NCBI GenBank assembly: GCA_963930655.1
Contig: OZ005603.1
Location: 10,935,001 to 10,999,000, forward strand
Source: Myrica gale
Lineage: Eukaryota > Streptophyta > Magnoliopsida > Fagales > Myricaceae
Length of the DNA: 64,000 bases
Reading direction: 5' to 3'
Shown here: positions 11,297 through 22,341 of the stretch, one piece after another
How positions within the stretch are numbered: the first letter of the stretch is position 1
Layout of the letters: every line of letters begins with the position of its first letter
Translations under genes and position numbers: made by a program
Notes under the pieces: generated by a model
Database searches by the model: none
What the model was told of the DNA's origin: nothing
Seen by the model: the letters and a program-made list of their open reading frames with translations, nothing else

Positions 11297-14200
11297 ATGG
11301 CAGCCAGAGTCTCATCAATTTTCGTATACCCAGTAAAGTCATGTCGTGGAATCTCGGTTCCTCAAGCGCCCATCACTCCCACGGGTATAACCAATATGAT
11401 CAATTTCTTTGATTCTTTATTCGTCTTACGGTTCTTGTTCTATTGCCATTGTTTCTTTCACCTATTTGATTGTTCTCTCTATTTTCTTGAATTACTCTCA
11501 CGCTGAACATTACTGTGTATCATCTTTATCAGTTTCTGTTTTGATTTTGACGTTGGGGTAAAAGCAAGTGTTATCTCATATCGGGACTTAGAAATTTGAT
11601 CAAAGTGTGATCTTTTTTGATTGATGGCCACGATTTGTAGTGTGACAATGCTTGATATTGCAGGATTTCAATGGGATCGACAATTGGTTGTAGTAAATGA
11701 AAAAGGATGGGCATATACTCAACGAGTTGAACCAAAACTTGCTTTGGTGGAGGTGGAGTTTCCAAATGAGGCTTTCTTAGAGGGTTGGGAACCTGCTAAG
11801 AGCTCCTATATGGGTAATTCCTTTTTTCTTATCCGTTCAATTTTATAATTCTTGTTTCTTCTACACTTTTGCAGCATCAATAGCTAAGCTCCCATGTCCT
11901 CTGGTCATTTTGCCCCTTAAATTTCATAAACTTTCACAGAAAGACATAATATTTTTCGCTACCTATACTAGTAGGTTTGATGAGTTTGGAGTTTTGATTT
12001 CGTGCTTCAAGTTGGTTGATTTTGTGCTTTAAGAAAGAGAATTTGTGCTTCAAGTTGGTTGATTTTTTCCTCATTCTTCAATCATATTGTATTGATTCCT
12101 TCATGGTTGTGAAGGAGTGCTGATGAACAAGGTTGTTCGTGGAGATCTATAAGAAGAACCTCAAGGCTTTGAGGTGAATGCCGCTTGGAGCGGGTTTGAG
12201 CGAGGTAGCTTCAATAGCTAAGCTCCCATGTCCTCTGGTCATTTTGCCCTTAAATTTCACAAACTTTCACCGAAAGGCATCATATTTTTCGCTACCTATG
12301 CTACTAGGTTTGATGAGTTTGGAGTTGTGATTTTAATGGCCAGTAGGATTTGGTCTTAGTATGCTGGGGTTTGCACGGAAAGGGTGGGATCGGCCTCGTA
12401 ATGAGCCAGGAAGAGTGGATTTTCACCTAAAAGCTACTCTTAATTATTAGTGTATCTAACGTATTTCACCTTTCATTAAACATGAAATACATGTGGTGCT
12501 TCATTGTTTTTTTTTTATTATTATTCTTTGTGGCCCTTAAGTATTATCTACCCCTTATTTGTCTTTACAGTCTTAAAAGCACCTGGGATGAATGTGCTAA
12601 AGGTTTCTTTAAGTAAACCACGTGAAACAGCTGATGGTATCTCAGACTGGGAATGGTCTGGCTCTGCATTGGATGAAGGAGATGAAGCATCACAATGGTT
12701 TTCAAATTATTTTGGGAAGCCCAGCCGGCTAGTTCGTTTTAATACCGGTAGGCGTTGATATTTGTGTATTTTAAATCATCAGGACATGGTGCTCCCTAGT
12801 TATGGCTTCCAATGAAAAGCAAAAATTATTTTGGATGCTGCATTATCAGAAAATAAAAGCTCCCTTGAATGGAGGGATGAATGGCCATGGGCAGGGCATT
12901 GTAATATGCATGCATAAATCTACATATAGAGGCAAATGCATAGATATCATCACTGTGGAGGAAGGGAAACTAAAAAAGTGAAGGTATACAGATACATCCT
13001 TGTCATTATGAATGGTGTCATATCTTGGACTCTATAATAACTGGTGAGTGATTGGGCTGCATTTTGTTCTGATGTGTGCCAACACCCCTATGATTTTTTT
13101 CTTCTTCTGGGAACCGCCCCTCTATGATTTGCTATGACAAGATCTGTTGTTTTCTTTCTCAATCCTTTATTTGGTTTTATGTTTCAATTTTCATGCTTGC
13201 CATGGTGCCTGCACTGAGGATTTCCAATCTTTACGGTCCTCTAGGCTTATTATTTGTTTGTTTTATATCTTCCTAATATATACTTGCCTCTGAAAAATCA
13301 CAATTCCTGTCACTTCTCAATGCATCCTCAGAATCTAGGCCTGTGGATCCTGGGTATGCTCCTGGACATAGTATCTTGTTTTCTGACATGTATCCATACA
13401 TGTTGTTATCTGAGGTTGGTCAAGTTTTGAAATGAAAACCTAGTTTTCATTGCTTTTAAATAGAATCTTAAAGGTGGATCTCAACACATCGTTGGCAGGG
13501 ATCAATGGATGCACTAAATAAGCTTCTCAACGAGCCCATACCAGTTAACCGTTTTAGACCCAAGTATCTACTCTTTCCATGCCTCTTTGTTTTGTCAAGT
13601 GTCCATGTACTGTGCATTACTTGTTTCTAGATATATTCACTAATATAAGAGCCAATACTAATAGTGAGAAATACCCTAATGTTAATGGATTTGTCTCATA
13701 GGCACCAGTTCTGTAGATCCCAAAAAATTTTACTGCATTTTTCAGCATCCTGGTTGATGGTTGTGAACCATTTGCGGAAGACTTATGGACGGAGGTCCGG
13801 ATAAGCAAATTCATGTTTCAGGGTGTCAAGCTATGCTCACGCTGTAAGGTAAGTTGCTTTCCATAGAAATATTTATGTATCTTCTGTTATTGTTAAAAAA
13901 TTGGAGTTTTGCTTATTTTACCAGTGTGATCACTTGATTATGGATTTAGCTTGAAATGAAAAGTGTCACTTATTTTCACCTTTACCCAAAAAAAAAGTGT
14001 CACTTGGTAAGGTCAAGTAAGGAGGATAGCATTTAGAAGACCAACAAGGTGCGGTTTATCTCAAAGATGAGGCATGAGTGCATTCTCAAGCAACAGAGAT
14101 GAACAGGTTGAAAATGGAGTGTTGATGTTATTACTAGTAGATCTTGGGCTGGATACCATCCTCACCCCAAGTCATCTGAGTTGCTAGTCCTACATAATTT

Positions 14201-14795
14201 TAAATTTCACGTTACTTTTTAACCATAACTTGTACGGAGGAATCTTATGTTATAATATTTGTCCACAGTAAAAATTTCTGGAGATACACCTCCTTGGGGC
14301 TTCATTTATTTTTGGGTCCTGATATCTTATATGCAGCCATTTTTCCACTACCCATGGCCTTCTGATAGATACAGCTGTGCCTGAACCTTCTAAATCAACA
14401 TTTAGGGTCCTGTATTTCACGCACTTAACTGTGTTGTATGTTCCAACGTTTACAAAGACAATTCTGTGTTTGTTTCAGGTCCCTACAATCAATCAAGAAA
14501 CTGGGATTTCATGTCCTGAGCCAAATGAAATCTCAAGAAAATCCGGTCTGACAAAGTCTTGCGTTCAACTCAAAAACAGCAGGGAACTGTGGGTCCTAGC
14601 CCCCTAATGCTCGACACTATTATTTCTGAGGCCAAATGATTCACAAATAACATGTTATGTGTTCTGCAGATCTACTTCGGTCGGAATTTAGTCTGGAATG
14701 ACTCTCTTACTGAAGAGAAGGGAAGAAGCATTAAAGTGGGAGATCCTGTTGATGTCCTTAGAAAGGTTTCCTCTGCTATTGAAGCAGCAGCTTGA
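11297..14795 (+). pseudogene. MOSC domain (mARC-type) protein gene with 1-nt frameshift
   Basis: Plant homologue of mitochondrial amidoxime-reducing component (MOSC N-terminal beta-barrel plus MOSC domain), a molybdenum-cofactor enzyme of N-reduction. Exons: 11297-11384, 11664-11813, 12571-12747, 13332-13414, 13499-13563, 13746-13848, 14479-14588, 14670-14795, all with GT-AG ends. Visible pieces: VSSIFVYPVKSCRGISV, GFQWDRQLVVVNEKGWAYTQ, GYAPGHSILFSDMYPYML, VNRFRPN, then LCSRCKVPTINQETG with the cysteine pair near the expected Mo ligand, and YFGRNLVWNDSL, KVGDPVDVL at the end. Exon 7 is 110 nt and appears to lack one base in the run around 14540-14546, shifting the last 60 or so codons. A sequencing error could explain this; otherwise the C-terminus is lost. 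The start ATG lies about 180 bp downstream of the Pack-MULE. Confidence 0.85.
11877..12331. repeat. 120-bp direct repeats flanking inverted repeat fragment
   Basis: In MOSC intron 2, the block beginning TCAATAGCTAAGCTCCCATG is present at 11877-11997 and again at 12211-12331. Between them lies about 210 bp, of which 12075-12212 matches 3940-4080 of the S33 intron repeat in reverse orientation. A 120-bp flank is far longer than any transposon target duplication, so a repair-type duplication is more likely. Confidence 0.85.
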
Positions 14796-15029
14796 ACTCT
14801 TAACATTTCTGCTTGTATGAGTAATGTCGAGAGAAATGACCCGCAGTGTATCCTAACCAAATAAGAAGAGCGAAGCCTGTAAGTACACAATACATGTCCT
14901 TTCTCCTTCGTTTCAAAAGCATATATGTCGAGGTAATTCAAAGAACCCTATACATACATTATAGGAAGTAGGTATCCCTACTCTAGAACATAGTCTAGTT
15001 TATGCCCCTCTATGACCCCTCCTCGAGAC
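14796..15029. other. MOSC 3' flank
   Basis: Follows the MOSC stop codon; probably 3' untranslated sequence. No other feature seen. Confidence 0.4.
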
Positions 15030-15032
15030 ATC

Positions 15033-15270
15033 GGCTATGTTTGGTTTAGTTCTCAAAACAATTTTTGTTTTTTTGTTTTTTTGAAAATAATGTAGATTCT
15101 TTTGGGATTGGTGAAAAGTTAGTTGAAATTTGTAAAAAGTTATTGGGATTGGTGAAAATGAATTGAAATTGATGAAAAAAATATTGAGATCGGTGAAAAT
15201 GTATTGTAATTGATGAAAAAGTGAGTGGAAAGTTTTTGAAAAGTTTTTGAAAACTTAAACAAACATAGCC
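15033..15270. mobile_element. MITE, PIF/Harbinger-like ends
   Basis: Ends are inverted: GGCTATGTTTGGTTTAG on the left and, read backwards from the right, GGCTATGTTTGTTTAAG. The 3-bp ATC on both sides (15030-15032 and 15271-15273) fits a 3-bp target duplication. The interior is AT-rich with GGTGAAAA-like words repeated several times. No coding capacity. The superfamily is inferred from the end sequence; the target differs from the usual TWA. Confidence 0.75.
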
Positions 15271-15273
15271 ATC

Positions 15274-16340
15274 AATTCTGGCTCCGTCACTGCAGTTCCA
15301 GTTCATAACAAAGAAACTGCTGAAGGGTTTGGTGAATCCTGAAATATTCGAACTACAAAAGGGCAAAATACTTGAATGAAGTTACAAAAGAAAAAAAGTG
15401 GACATATGAAGAAGCGAAGTAGTCTTCCTTCCACAAATTACTCAAATTTTAATAGAATATCATTTCTCTTAAAACTTATGTTTATATGTTATACTAAAAA
15501 TAAGGGAGATCTAAAGGAGCCTTTTGTAAGCTCGAAAGCTCGAGTTCGAGTTCTTGTCACCTCTGTTCAGCCAAAAAAAAAACTTGAACATGAATCCCCC
15601 AAAAAACACAAAACAAAACAAAACTAGTAGATCCAAAGACTTTGACAAACATGCATATCTTCCACCATATTTACCCTTGTGTCTCGGGAGATTTAATCCT
15701 AACTATTATTTCAAATGCAATATGTGTATTATATATGTATATATTTTTTTTAGAGGAAATATCGTAATACACGCGATATCTATGGGTAAAAATAAAATTA
15801 GACTTTATTACTTCTAATTTGTTGATAAAGTAGCATAAGTTTTTTTAAACAATCAATCCTAGTAGCTCTGTTAGATTTGGAGATTAAATTAGGTAAAAAA
15901 TTATATGAACTGATGAAATATCCCTTAAAAAATTAAAAATAAATAAAAGATGAAATATAATTTTTATATTAATATTTAAAAAATATTACTTTTTATTATT
16001 TTTTGAATTTTTGAATATTTTTAGTAATTGTCTTAGAGGAGCATTGTCAATTTTTCTGACCAAATCTAATCGAATATTAAGATTGATGTTTTTTAAAAAT
16101 TTATAGGCCTAATCAAACGAATTAGAAGTTATGGCTTTTAATTAAATTTTTATGTGAAGACGTATTATGATAAATGATAATTTTTTTTTACCTCTACTAG
16201 TTTCAACACGTATCCCAAAAAAATAGTAAAAATAATATGTAATGGAGTAAGCCAAATCAGAGTGAAATATTTTCTTTAAAAACCTTCGGTGTTAAAAGAG
16301 AAAACTTAGCAAATCACACGTTTAATTTGAAACACTTAAT
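15274..16340. other. intergenic, AT-rich, nothing recognised
   Basis: No coding or RNA signal. A short stretch near 15525-15600 ends in an A-run after a GAGTTCGAGTTC word and may be a worn SINE tail, but this is too weak to call. Confidence 0.4.
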
Positions 16341-16925
16341 AATTACTTTACAGGTTTACGTGGTATTCAACTTTTATAAAATAGTCTATGTAGTATGACT
16401 TTCAACAAAATGATACATGTGGTATAGTTTTGAGACAAATTAGTCCATGTGGTATGACTTTCAACAAAACAGTCCATGTGGTATAGTTTTGAGATAAATT
16501 AGTCCTTCTGTCCAAATCACGCTTTGACACGTATTTTTTTGCAATAGTATCCAAATTGCGAATCGTATACAAATCACGAGTGATATACTTCTTTTAGCTC
16601 GTAGAATTAGTCTCAGTCTCAGCCTTAGACTCGATTGGTTCGATCCGATAGAATAAACGCGCGAGATTCATCTTTCACGACGGCTGCTGACATGGCAATG
16701 CGTGAATGACAAGTGACATGTACAACTCTCCCGTTAAGTGGGTAACGACAGTCGGACAGAGGGATTAATTTGTTTCAAAACTATATCACAGAGACCGTTT
16801 TGTTGAAAGGCATACCAAAGAGACTAATTTGTCTCAAAACTATACCACATGGACTATTTTATTGAAATTCATATTACATGTACTATTTTTTAAAAGTTAG
16901 AAAACACAGAACATGTGAGGTAATT
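16341..16925. mobile_element. foldback-like inverted repeat element
   Basis: Two arms of roughly 180-190 bp face each other. The left arm reads ACAAATTAGTCCATGTGG with repeated GTATGACTTTCAACAAAA units; the right arm read backwards gives ACAAATTAGTCTCTTTGG and GTATGCCTTTCAACAAAA. Each arm contains two to three tandem copies of a unit of about 60 bp. AATTAC/GTAATT mark the outer edges. The middle (about 16530-16740) is unique. No transposase is seen; a foldback or Mutator-derived element is the likeliest class. Confidence 0.7.
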
Positions 16926-17171
16926 AAGCCAATTTGAAATCAACGAATTATTTGAAGGATGCCAAAAATACTAGAGAGAGAGAGAGGGGAGGGGTCTCAG
17001 GGGAAACTGGGAAGCGCGGCGGGGGTAAAGAACGCACCCAAAAGGGAAAATATAGAGTAGTTAACTCGCCAGGTCATAGGAAGATTTTTGGGTGTAAGTC
17101 GTTTTCTCCCTCTATTTTCTTGGTCGAAGTTCGAACACACTTCCGCAACTGCTCTCAAAATCTCCGACATC

Positions 17172-19195
17172 CGGTGGCGGATTTAAGGGACTTTGAATTT
17201 TTTTTTTTAATATAACATATGGCTTTTTTTCATTAAGCTGCCCCCTTGAGCCCATCCCAACCCTCCCCACTGCCTAGCCCAAGCCCAAGCCCAGCCCAGC
17301 CCAAGCCCATACGTCCACCCTCTTCCTCATCAATTTTTCTCCCTCCTGCTCGTCCACCCTCCGGCCTCCCTATCTCACAGTTCTCACTCTCCACTTCTCC
17401 TGGACTCCACCGCCGGCTCTCTCTCCCTCTCTTCCTCTCCAGCCTCTAGGCTCCACTGCCGGCGCCGACTCTCTCTCCGGTTCTCCCTATCTACCTCTCT
17501 CGACTCTCGGGATCTCTCTCTCAAGTCTCACAGCTATCTCAGACTCTCAGCCGGCTCTCTCTCTCTCTCACTCTCAGCTGCCAGGCGCCAGGTATTGATT
17601 TGTGGTACACTTCATTGTTCAATTTGTTTTTCCTATTTCAAATTTAACCGATTATAAAGGAGAATCCCCATCGACCCTCTAAGCCATACGTTTGGGAGAA
17701 AATTAAGAAATTTCCTTTTTTCGTACAACTGCTGAAAGATACAGAACTCAAGAGATGTTGATTAAAATTTGCCTAGAGATGTTGTTGGTTGTGTCAAATA
17801 TTTTGGGCTCTTTATGGAAACAGTTCTTCGTTGATTAAAATTTGCTTTCTGCGTATACTCTGGGCGTCCAATTTTCCAAACAGAGTATATTCTAAAACAT
17901 GTGGGATTTGTAGGATGGCCTTTGATCATGAAACATGTGGGATTTGTAATTTTGTAGGATGGCCTTTGATGGCTGTTGTCCTGATTGTAAGCTCCCTGTG
18001 GATGATTGCCCACTAAGTTACTGATCATACTATTTATTTGATGCCTGTTGTCCTGGTTGTAAGCTTCCTGTGGATGATTGCCCACTAAGTTACTGATCAT
18101 ACTATTTATTTGATGCCTGTGGAGAAAAGTGAGAATATATTGCAAGGTTACAAAAAAAATCAAGAGATTGAGTGGATGCAGGCAATCTTTTCCAACTTTA
18201 CTGCTTTTGTTTAAATTTCACTTGGTAGGTGCGTTTCTTGCCTTTCTCTTGAATCGGGATTGGATAATCATTTTGAGTGATGCTGATTTGTTTAAATTTC
18301 ACTTCGTTGTGACTAGCTGGAGTGCTTTCATAATAGACTGCTTTATTTGCCTACGAGTGGCGACTAATGTGTTATTTTTCAATGTCTCCCGTATCCATTG
18401 GTAGTACATTTCTTATCTTTTGGACTTGAGTGCTCATTAAACATGATTGCGACTTGTAAGTATGAGAATCAGTATCCGTGAAAGTTCACTTATTACTTTT
18501 TTTAGGCAAATATTAATGGTTTGTCATGTACTCTACTGGAAGAGAGAGGAGGGGGGGGGGACATTCAGTGGGTTGTGACTTGAGTAGTAGAGATGGAGAG
18601 GGTAAACATGGGTCAAGATATTTGTGGGTCTCTAATTTCATATTTCTTTAATTATATTGATCAGGAATAAACGTACACTAAGCAAAATACATAGAAACAA
18701 GTAGCATAAGCACTTCTTTTTTTCAGTCATGTGGATTTGATTGCAGTATTTTTTTCTTTCATTTCCTTTAAACATGTGGATGATCGAGTTTATACTTATA
18801 TACTTGGGTGATTGAGATGATTAATTTAATGTTGTTGGATACTATTCACTGGAAATAAATATGTCCTCATGTTCTTAAGACTAGGTTGTGAAATATTGAT
18901 AAATTTTGTTTTATTTTGTTTAGATAATGGATAAGTTTTTGAAATTATTGATAACGAAGTCATAGTGCAACGTTTTCAGAAGATGCAAAGCCGTAGGATT
19001 CAATTGCTATCTCTCAATCTCAGCAAATAGTACGGTACATGTATTTCAATATAATATATTTTTAATGTTTTTAGTCTTTAATTTTCAATATAATATATTT
19101 TTAATGTTTTTTTACGTTACGTAATATTTTTTTTTTGCTGCCATTTTTCCTTAGGAGTTGCCCCCCCTTCAGAATCATTCCTGGTTCCGCCACTG
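17172..19195 (+). mobile_element. decayed hAT transposon upstream of PPR gene
   Basis: The left end is CGGTGGCGGATTTAAGGG and the right end, read backwards, is CAGTGGCGGAACCAGG, the same family style as 8112-9020. The flanking octamers CCGACATC and CTGACACC agree at six of eight positions, so the target duplication is worn. The left part is C/T-rich, with AAGCCC repeats and CT runs; near 18927 a short frame MDKFLKLL resembles a hAT transposase start but does not continue. Two local tandem duplications lie near 17900-18120. The element ends about 70 bp before the EMB1025 start codon. Confidence 0.75.
17974..18117. repeat. 72-bp tandem duplication
   Basis: Two adjacent near-identical copies (17974-18045 and 18046-18117), beginning TGTTGTCCTG, inside the hAT element. 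Confidence 0.9.
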
Positions 19196-19268
19196 CTGAC
19201 ACCCCCATCAAAGCCCATCACGAGTACCATCTGTTACTGCTTCTTTTCAACCAATTCAAGCTCCGTAG

Positions 19269-21296
19269 ATGCATAATAGCTTCAATCCAGTTATAACCAT
19301 GCCAAAATGCTCAACATTTCGCACAGAACTCCTCAGCAACTCAATCAAGAAAGTTTTCAGGTTCGGCCTCTCTTCAATCCCACGTAAGTTGCCAAGTCCA
19401 CTTCACTTTCGCTCACACTTCTCAGTTCTTACCATCCCATCAAACAATACATCTGAAGCGGAACCTGAAAACAATGGTGAAACTGAAACCCCAATACCTA
19501 TTCAAATGTTCAAGTCAAGTCCCAAATTGGGTTCTTACAAAGTGGGTGATTCCACTTTCCATTCACTCATTGAGAAGTATGCCGATTCCGGCGATTTCAG
19601 GTCATTAGAGGAAGTTTTTGATCTAATGAAACGGGAAAACCGACGATTTATTGAGAGAAGTTTTGTTTTTGTGTTTAAAGCTTATGGGAAAGCTCATTTA
19701 CCTGAAAAAGCTGTTGAATTGTTTGATAGGATGGGGTGTGAGTTTCAATCTAGGAGGACAGTGAGATCGTTTAACTCGGTTCTTAATGTTATAATACAAG
19801 AAGGCCATTTTTCTCACGCCTTGGACTTTTATTCACGTGTGACGGATAGCAGGAATTCAAATATTTCGCCCAATGTGCTTACCTTCAATCTGGTTATGAA
19901 GGCTTTGTGCAAGTTGGGATTGGTGGATGGAGCAGTTAAAATGTTCAGAGAAATGCCAGTGAGAAATTGCCCGCCCGATGTGTTCACATATGGTACATTG
20001 ATGGATGGCTTATGCAGGGAGGGTAGGATTGATGAGGCGGTCTCACTGTTGGATGAGATGCAAATTGAGGGCTGTTTCCCTAGTGCTGCAACATTTAACG
20101 TATTGATCAATGCATTGTGCAAGAAAGGTGACTTGGGACGTGCTGCAAAACTCATTGATAATATGTTTCTCAAAGGATGTGTTCCTAATGAAGTGACTTA
20201 TAACACACTTATCCATGGTTTGTGTCTCAAGGGAAAATTGGAGAAGGCAGTAAATCTATTGGATCGAATGGTGGCGAGTAAATGTATGCCTAATGATGTC
20301 ACTTATGGAACGATCATCAATGGGCTAGTTAAGCAAGGAAGAGCTCTTGATGGGGCTCGTGTACTGATTTCTATGGAGGAGAGAGGACATTGTGCAAATG
20401 AGTATGTTTATTCAGTCCTTGTTAGCGGTCTGTTTAGGGAGGGAAAAACTGAAGAAGCAATTAAATTGTGGAAGGAGATGATGGAAAAGGGATGCGAACC
20501 CAATATTGTTGTCTATAGTGCTCTCATAGATGGTCTGTGCCAAGAAGGAAAACTGGATGAAGCAAAGGGCATTCTTGCTGAGATGGTGAAAAAGGCTTGT
20601 GTGCCCAATGCTTTCACTTATAGCTCCTTAATGAAGGGCTTCTTCCTTATAGGTGATAGCCATGGAGCAGTTCTTGTGTGGAAAGAGATGTCAAACGATA
20701 ATTGTATCCGGAATGAAATTTGTTACAGTGTGCTTATTCATGGATTATGTGAGGATGGTAAACTTAAGGAGGCCTTGATGGTGTGGAAGCAGATGTTGGG
20801 CAAAGGATTTAGACCTGATGTTGTGGCTTACAGTTCGATGATCCATGGTCTTTGCAATGCTGGCTTGGTAGAGCAGGGTTTGAGACTTTTCAATGAAATG
20901 CTTTGTCAAGAACCTGAATCTCAACCCGATGTGATCACTTATAACATAATTCTCAATGCCTTGTGCCAGCAGAGTAGCATCTCCCATGCCATTGATCTTT
21001 TAAACAGTATGCTGAATCAGGGTTGTGATCCTGACTTGGTTACGTGCAATATTTTTTTGAGAGCTTTAATAGAAAATGTAGAACCACCACAAGATGGGAG
21101 GGAGTTTTTAGATGAGCTTGTTGTCCGCCTTTTTAAGCGGCAGAGAGTATTAGGTGCTTCCAGGATTGTAGAAGTGATGTTGCGAAAGCTTTTGCCTCTA
21201 AAAGCCTCTACTTGGGCAAGAGTTATTCAAGAGCTGTGCAAACCTAAGAAAGTTCAAGCTGCCATTGACAAGTGTTGGAGCAGCCTATACTGCTGA
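19269..21296 (+). CDS. EMB1025: P-class pentatricopeptide repeat protein, EMB1025-like
   Basis: An uninterrupted 675-codon frame. The first 40 or so residues are rich in Arg/Ser/Lys and poor in acids, as in organelle targeting peptides; a second in-frame Met at residue 12 (MPKCSTFRTELL) could also serve as the start. From about residue 90 to 590 there are around 13 repeats of 35 residues, typical P-class PPR, for example NEVTYNTLIHGLCLKGKLEK and PNIVVYSALIDGLCQEGKLD. The C-terminal block ELVVRLFKRQRV...CKPKKVQAAIDKCW matches my recollection of Arabidopsis EMB1025 (At4g20090), a single-exon embryo-lethal gene of about the same length. PPR proteins of this class bind organelle RNA; the RNA target is not readable here. 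No stop or frameshift, so probably functional. The neighbouring PTAC14-like relic supports the orthology. Confidence 0.92.
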   Translation: MHNSFNPVITMPKCSTFRTELLSNSIKKVFRFGLSSIPRKLPSPLHFRSHFSVLTIPSNNTSEAEPENNGETETPIPIQMFKSSPKLGSYKVGDSTFHSLIEKYADSGDFRSLEEVFDLMKRENRRFIERSFVFVFKAYGKAHLPEKAVELFDRMGCEFQSRRTVRSFNSVLNVIIQEGHFSHALDFYSRVTDSRNSNISPNVLTFNLVMKALCKLGLVDGAVKMFREMPVRNCPPDVFTYGTLMDGLCREGRIDEAVSLLDEMQIEGCFPSAATFNVLINALCKKGDLGRAAKLIDNMFLKGCVPNEVTYNTLIHGLCLKGKLEKAVNLLDRMVASKCMPNDVTYGTIINGLVKQGRALDGARVLISMEERGHCANEYVYSVLVSGLFREGKTEEAIKLWKEMMEKGCEPNIVVYSALIDGLCQEGKLDEAKGILAEMVKKACVPNAFTYSSLMKGFFLIGDSHGAVLVWKEMSNDNCIRNEICYSVLIHGLCEDGKLKEALMVWKQMLGKGFRPDVVAYSSMIHGLCNAGLVEQGLRLFNEMLCQEPESQPDVITYNIILNALCQQSSISHAIDLLNSMLNQGCDPDLVTCNIFLRALIENVEPPQDGREFLDELVVRLFKRQRVLGASRIVEVMLRKLLPLKASTWARVIQELCKPKKVQAAIDKCWSSLYC

Positions 21297-21527
21297 TTTC
21301 TCAAGTATGTCTTTTGCTCCTTCTTTCTGGTATTACTGACTTACTGTTCAAAGCTTAGTTAAACGGTTGACTAGAAACCCTTGTCGATCCTTTTATCAGG
21401 TTATCAAACCATGATTTCTCAAGTATGTCTTGCTCTTCTTTCTGGTATTATTGACTTACTGTTCAAAGTTTAGTTAAAATGTTGACTTGAAACACTTGTC
21501 AACCCATTAATCAGGTCCTCAAACCAT
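21292..21527. repeat. tandem duplication of the EMB1025 3' flank
   Basis: A unit of about 118 bp starting TGATTTCTCAAGTATGTC, which includes the stop codon, is repeated once with a few differences (second copy from about 21411). It creates a second, non-coding copy of the 3' end. Confidence 0.85.
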
Positions 21528-21899
21528 GCAAAACATCACAGTGGAACTACTTGTGACAATCACCTTGTTTTATGTTTTGGGAAAGAACCCTTCACAAACG
21601 AAGTTCTTCGAGCATGATTTTATATATGCTTCTGTTTCAGTTGCATGTGGTCAACTTAGTTTCCAATTGTAGCACTTTACTCTGCAAAGTGCAAACTATA
21701 TGAAGATTGCATAGGATATGGAATTTGCAATCCTGAGTCCTAAGAGTACGATGTCAAAGGAGACTAACAGCAACCCAAGAAAAGTATATCAACCCTAACC
21801 TTGACTAGAAACTGACACATAAACTAACTCGTGGCACTTTTCAGCAATTTCTGGTATCAATTTCTTTAGTAACAAAATTGGTTAATTGATCATTTGGTA
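21528..21899. other. no feature seen
   Basis: This is where the N-terminal exons of a PTAC14-type gene would be expected, but no matching coding sequence is readable. Confidence 0.4.
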
Positions 21900-22138
21900 T
21901 TGGTGAATAATGTGAGATGGTGTTCCCTTAAAATAAAACGCCTTGCCCGAGATCCTGAGAGATTCATTTGGGCAGTGGGTATAGCACAATCACGATGCAT
22001 TAACATGCAACTGAGGATTGGTGCACTAGTCCAAGATACTAATATGCTAATCCCTTATGCTGGTAAGCTGTCCTTGTAAATTCTTCTAATTTTGTCTAAT
22101 ATCTAGCAAATCATGATGGCATATCGCTACAATAAAAC

Positions 22139-22341
22139 ACCCCCAGGGGTTTGGTGTGGTGGTAAGGTTTCGGCTTGGGTTCTAATATGTCCCAAGTTCG
22201 AGCCCCAACACCCCTATTATCGCCCTTGACTTACCTGCTCCCTGGGTTGTGGGGTCGGTCCAGGGGGCCGGGGTTTGTACTTCAGGGTTGGGCCAAAAGT
22301 GTCCGACTTTGGAGGATTTCCTCGTCATCAAAAAAATATAT
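22139..22341 (+). mobile_element. tRNA-derived SINE
   Basis: A pol III box A-like stretch (GGTGTGGTGGTAAGG) and box B (AAGTTCGAGCCCC) lie near the left end, and an A-rich/AT tail follows at the right. The insert is bracketed by a perfect 18-bp target duplication, ATATCGCTACAATAAAAC, at 22121-22138 and 22342-22359. The unbroken duplication suggests a fairly recent insertion into the decayed PTAC14-like gene. Confidence 0.88.

Noticed and set aside
17246..17449. Proline-rich 67-codon frame
   Set aside because: Comes from AAGCCC and CT repeats within the hAT element; no domain.
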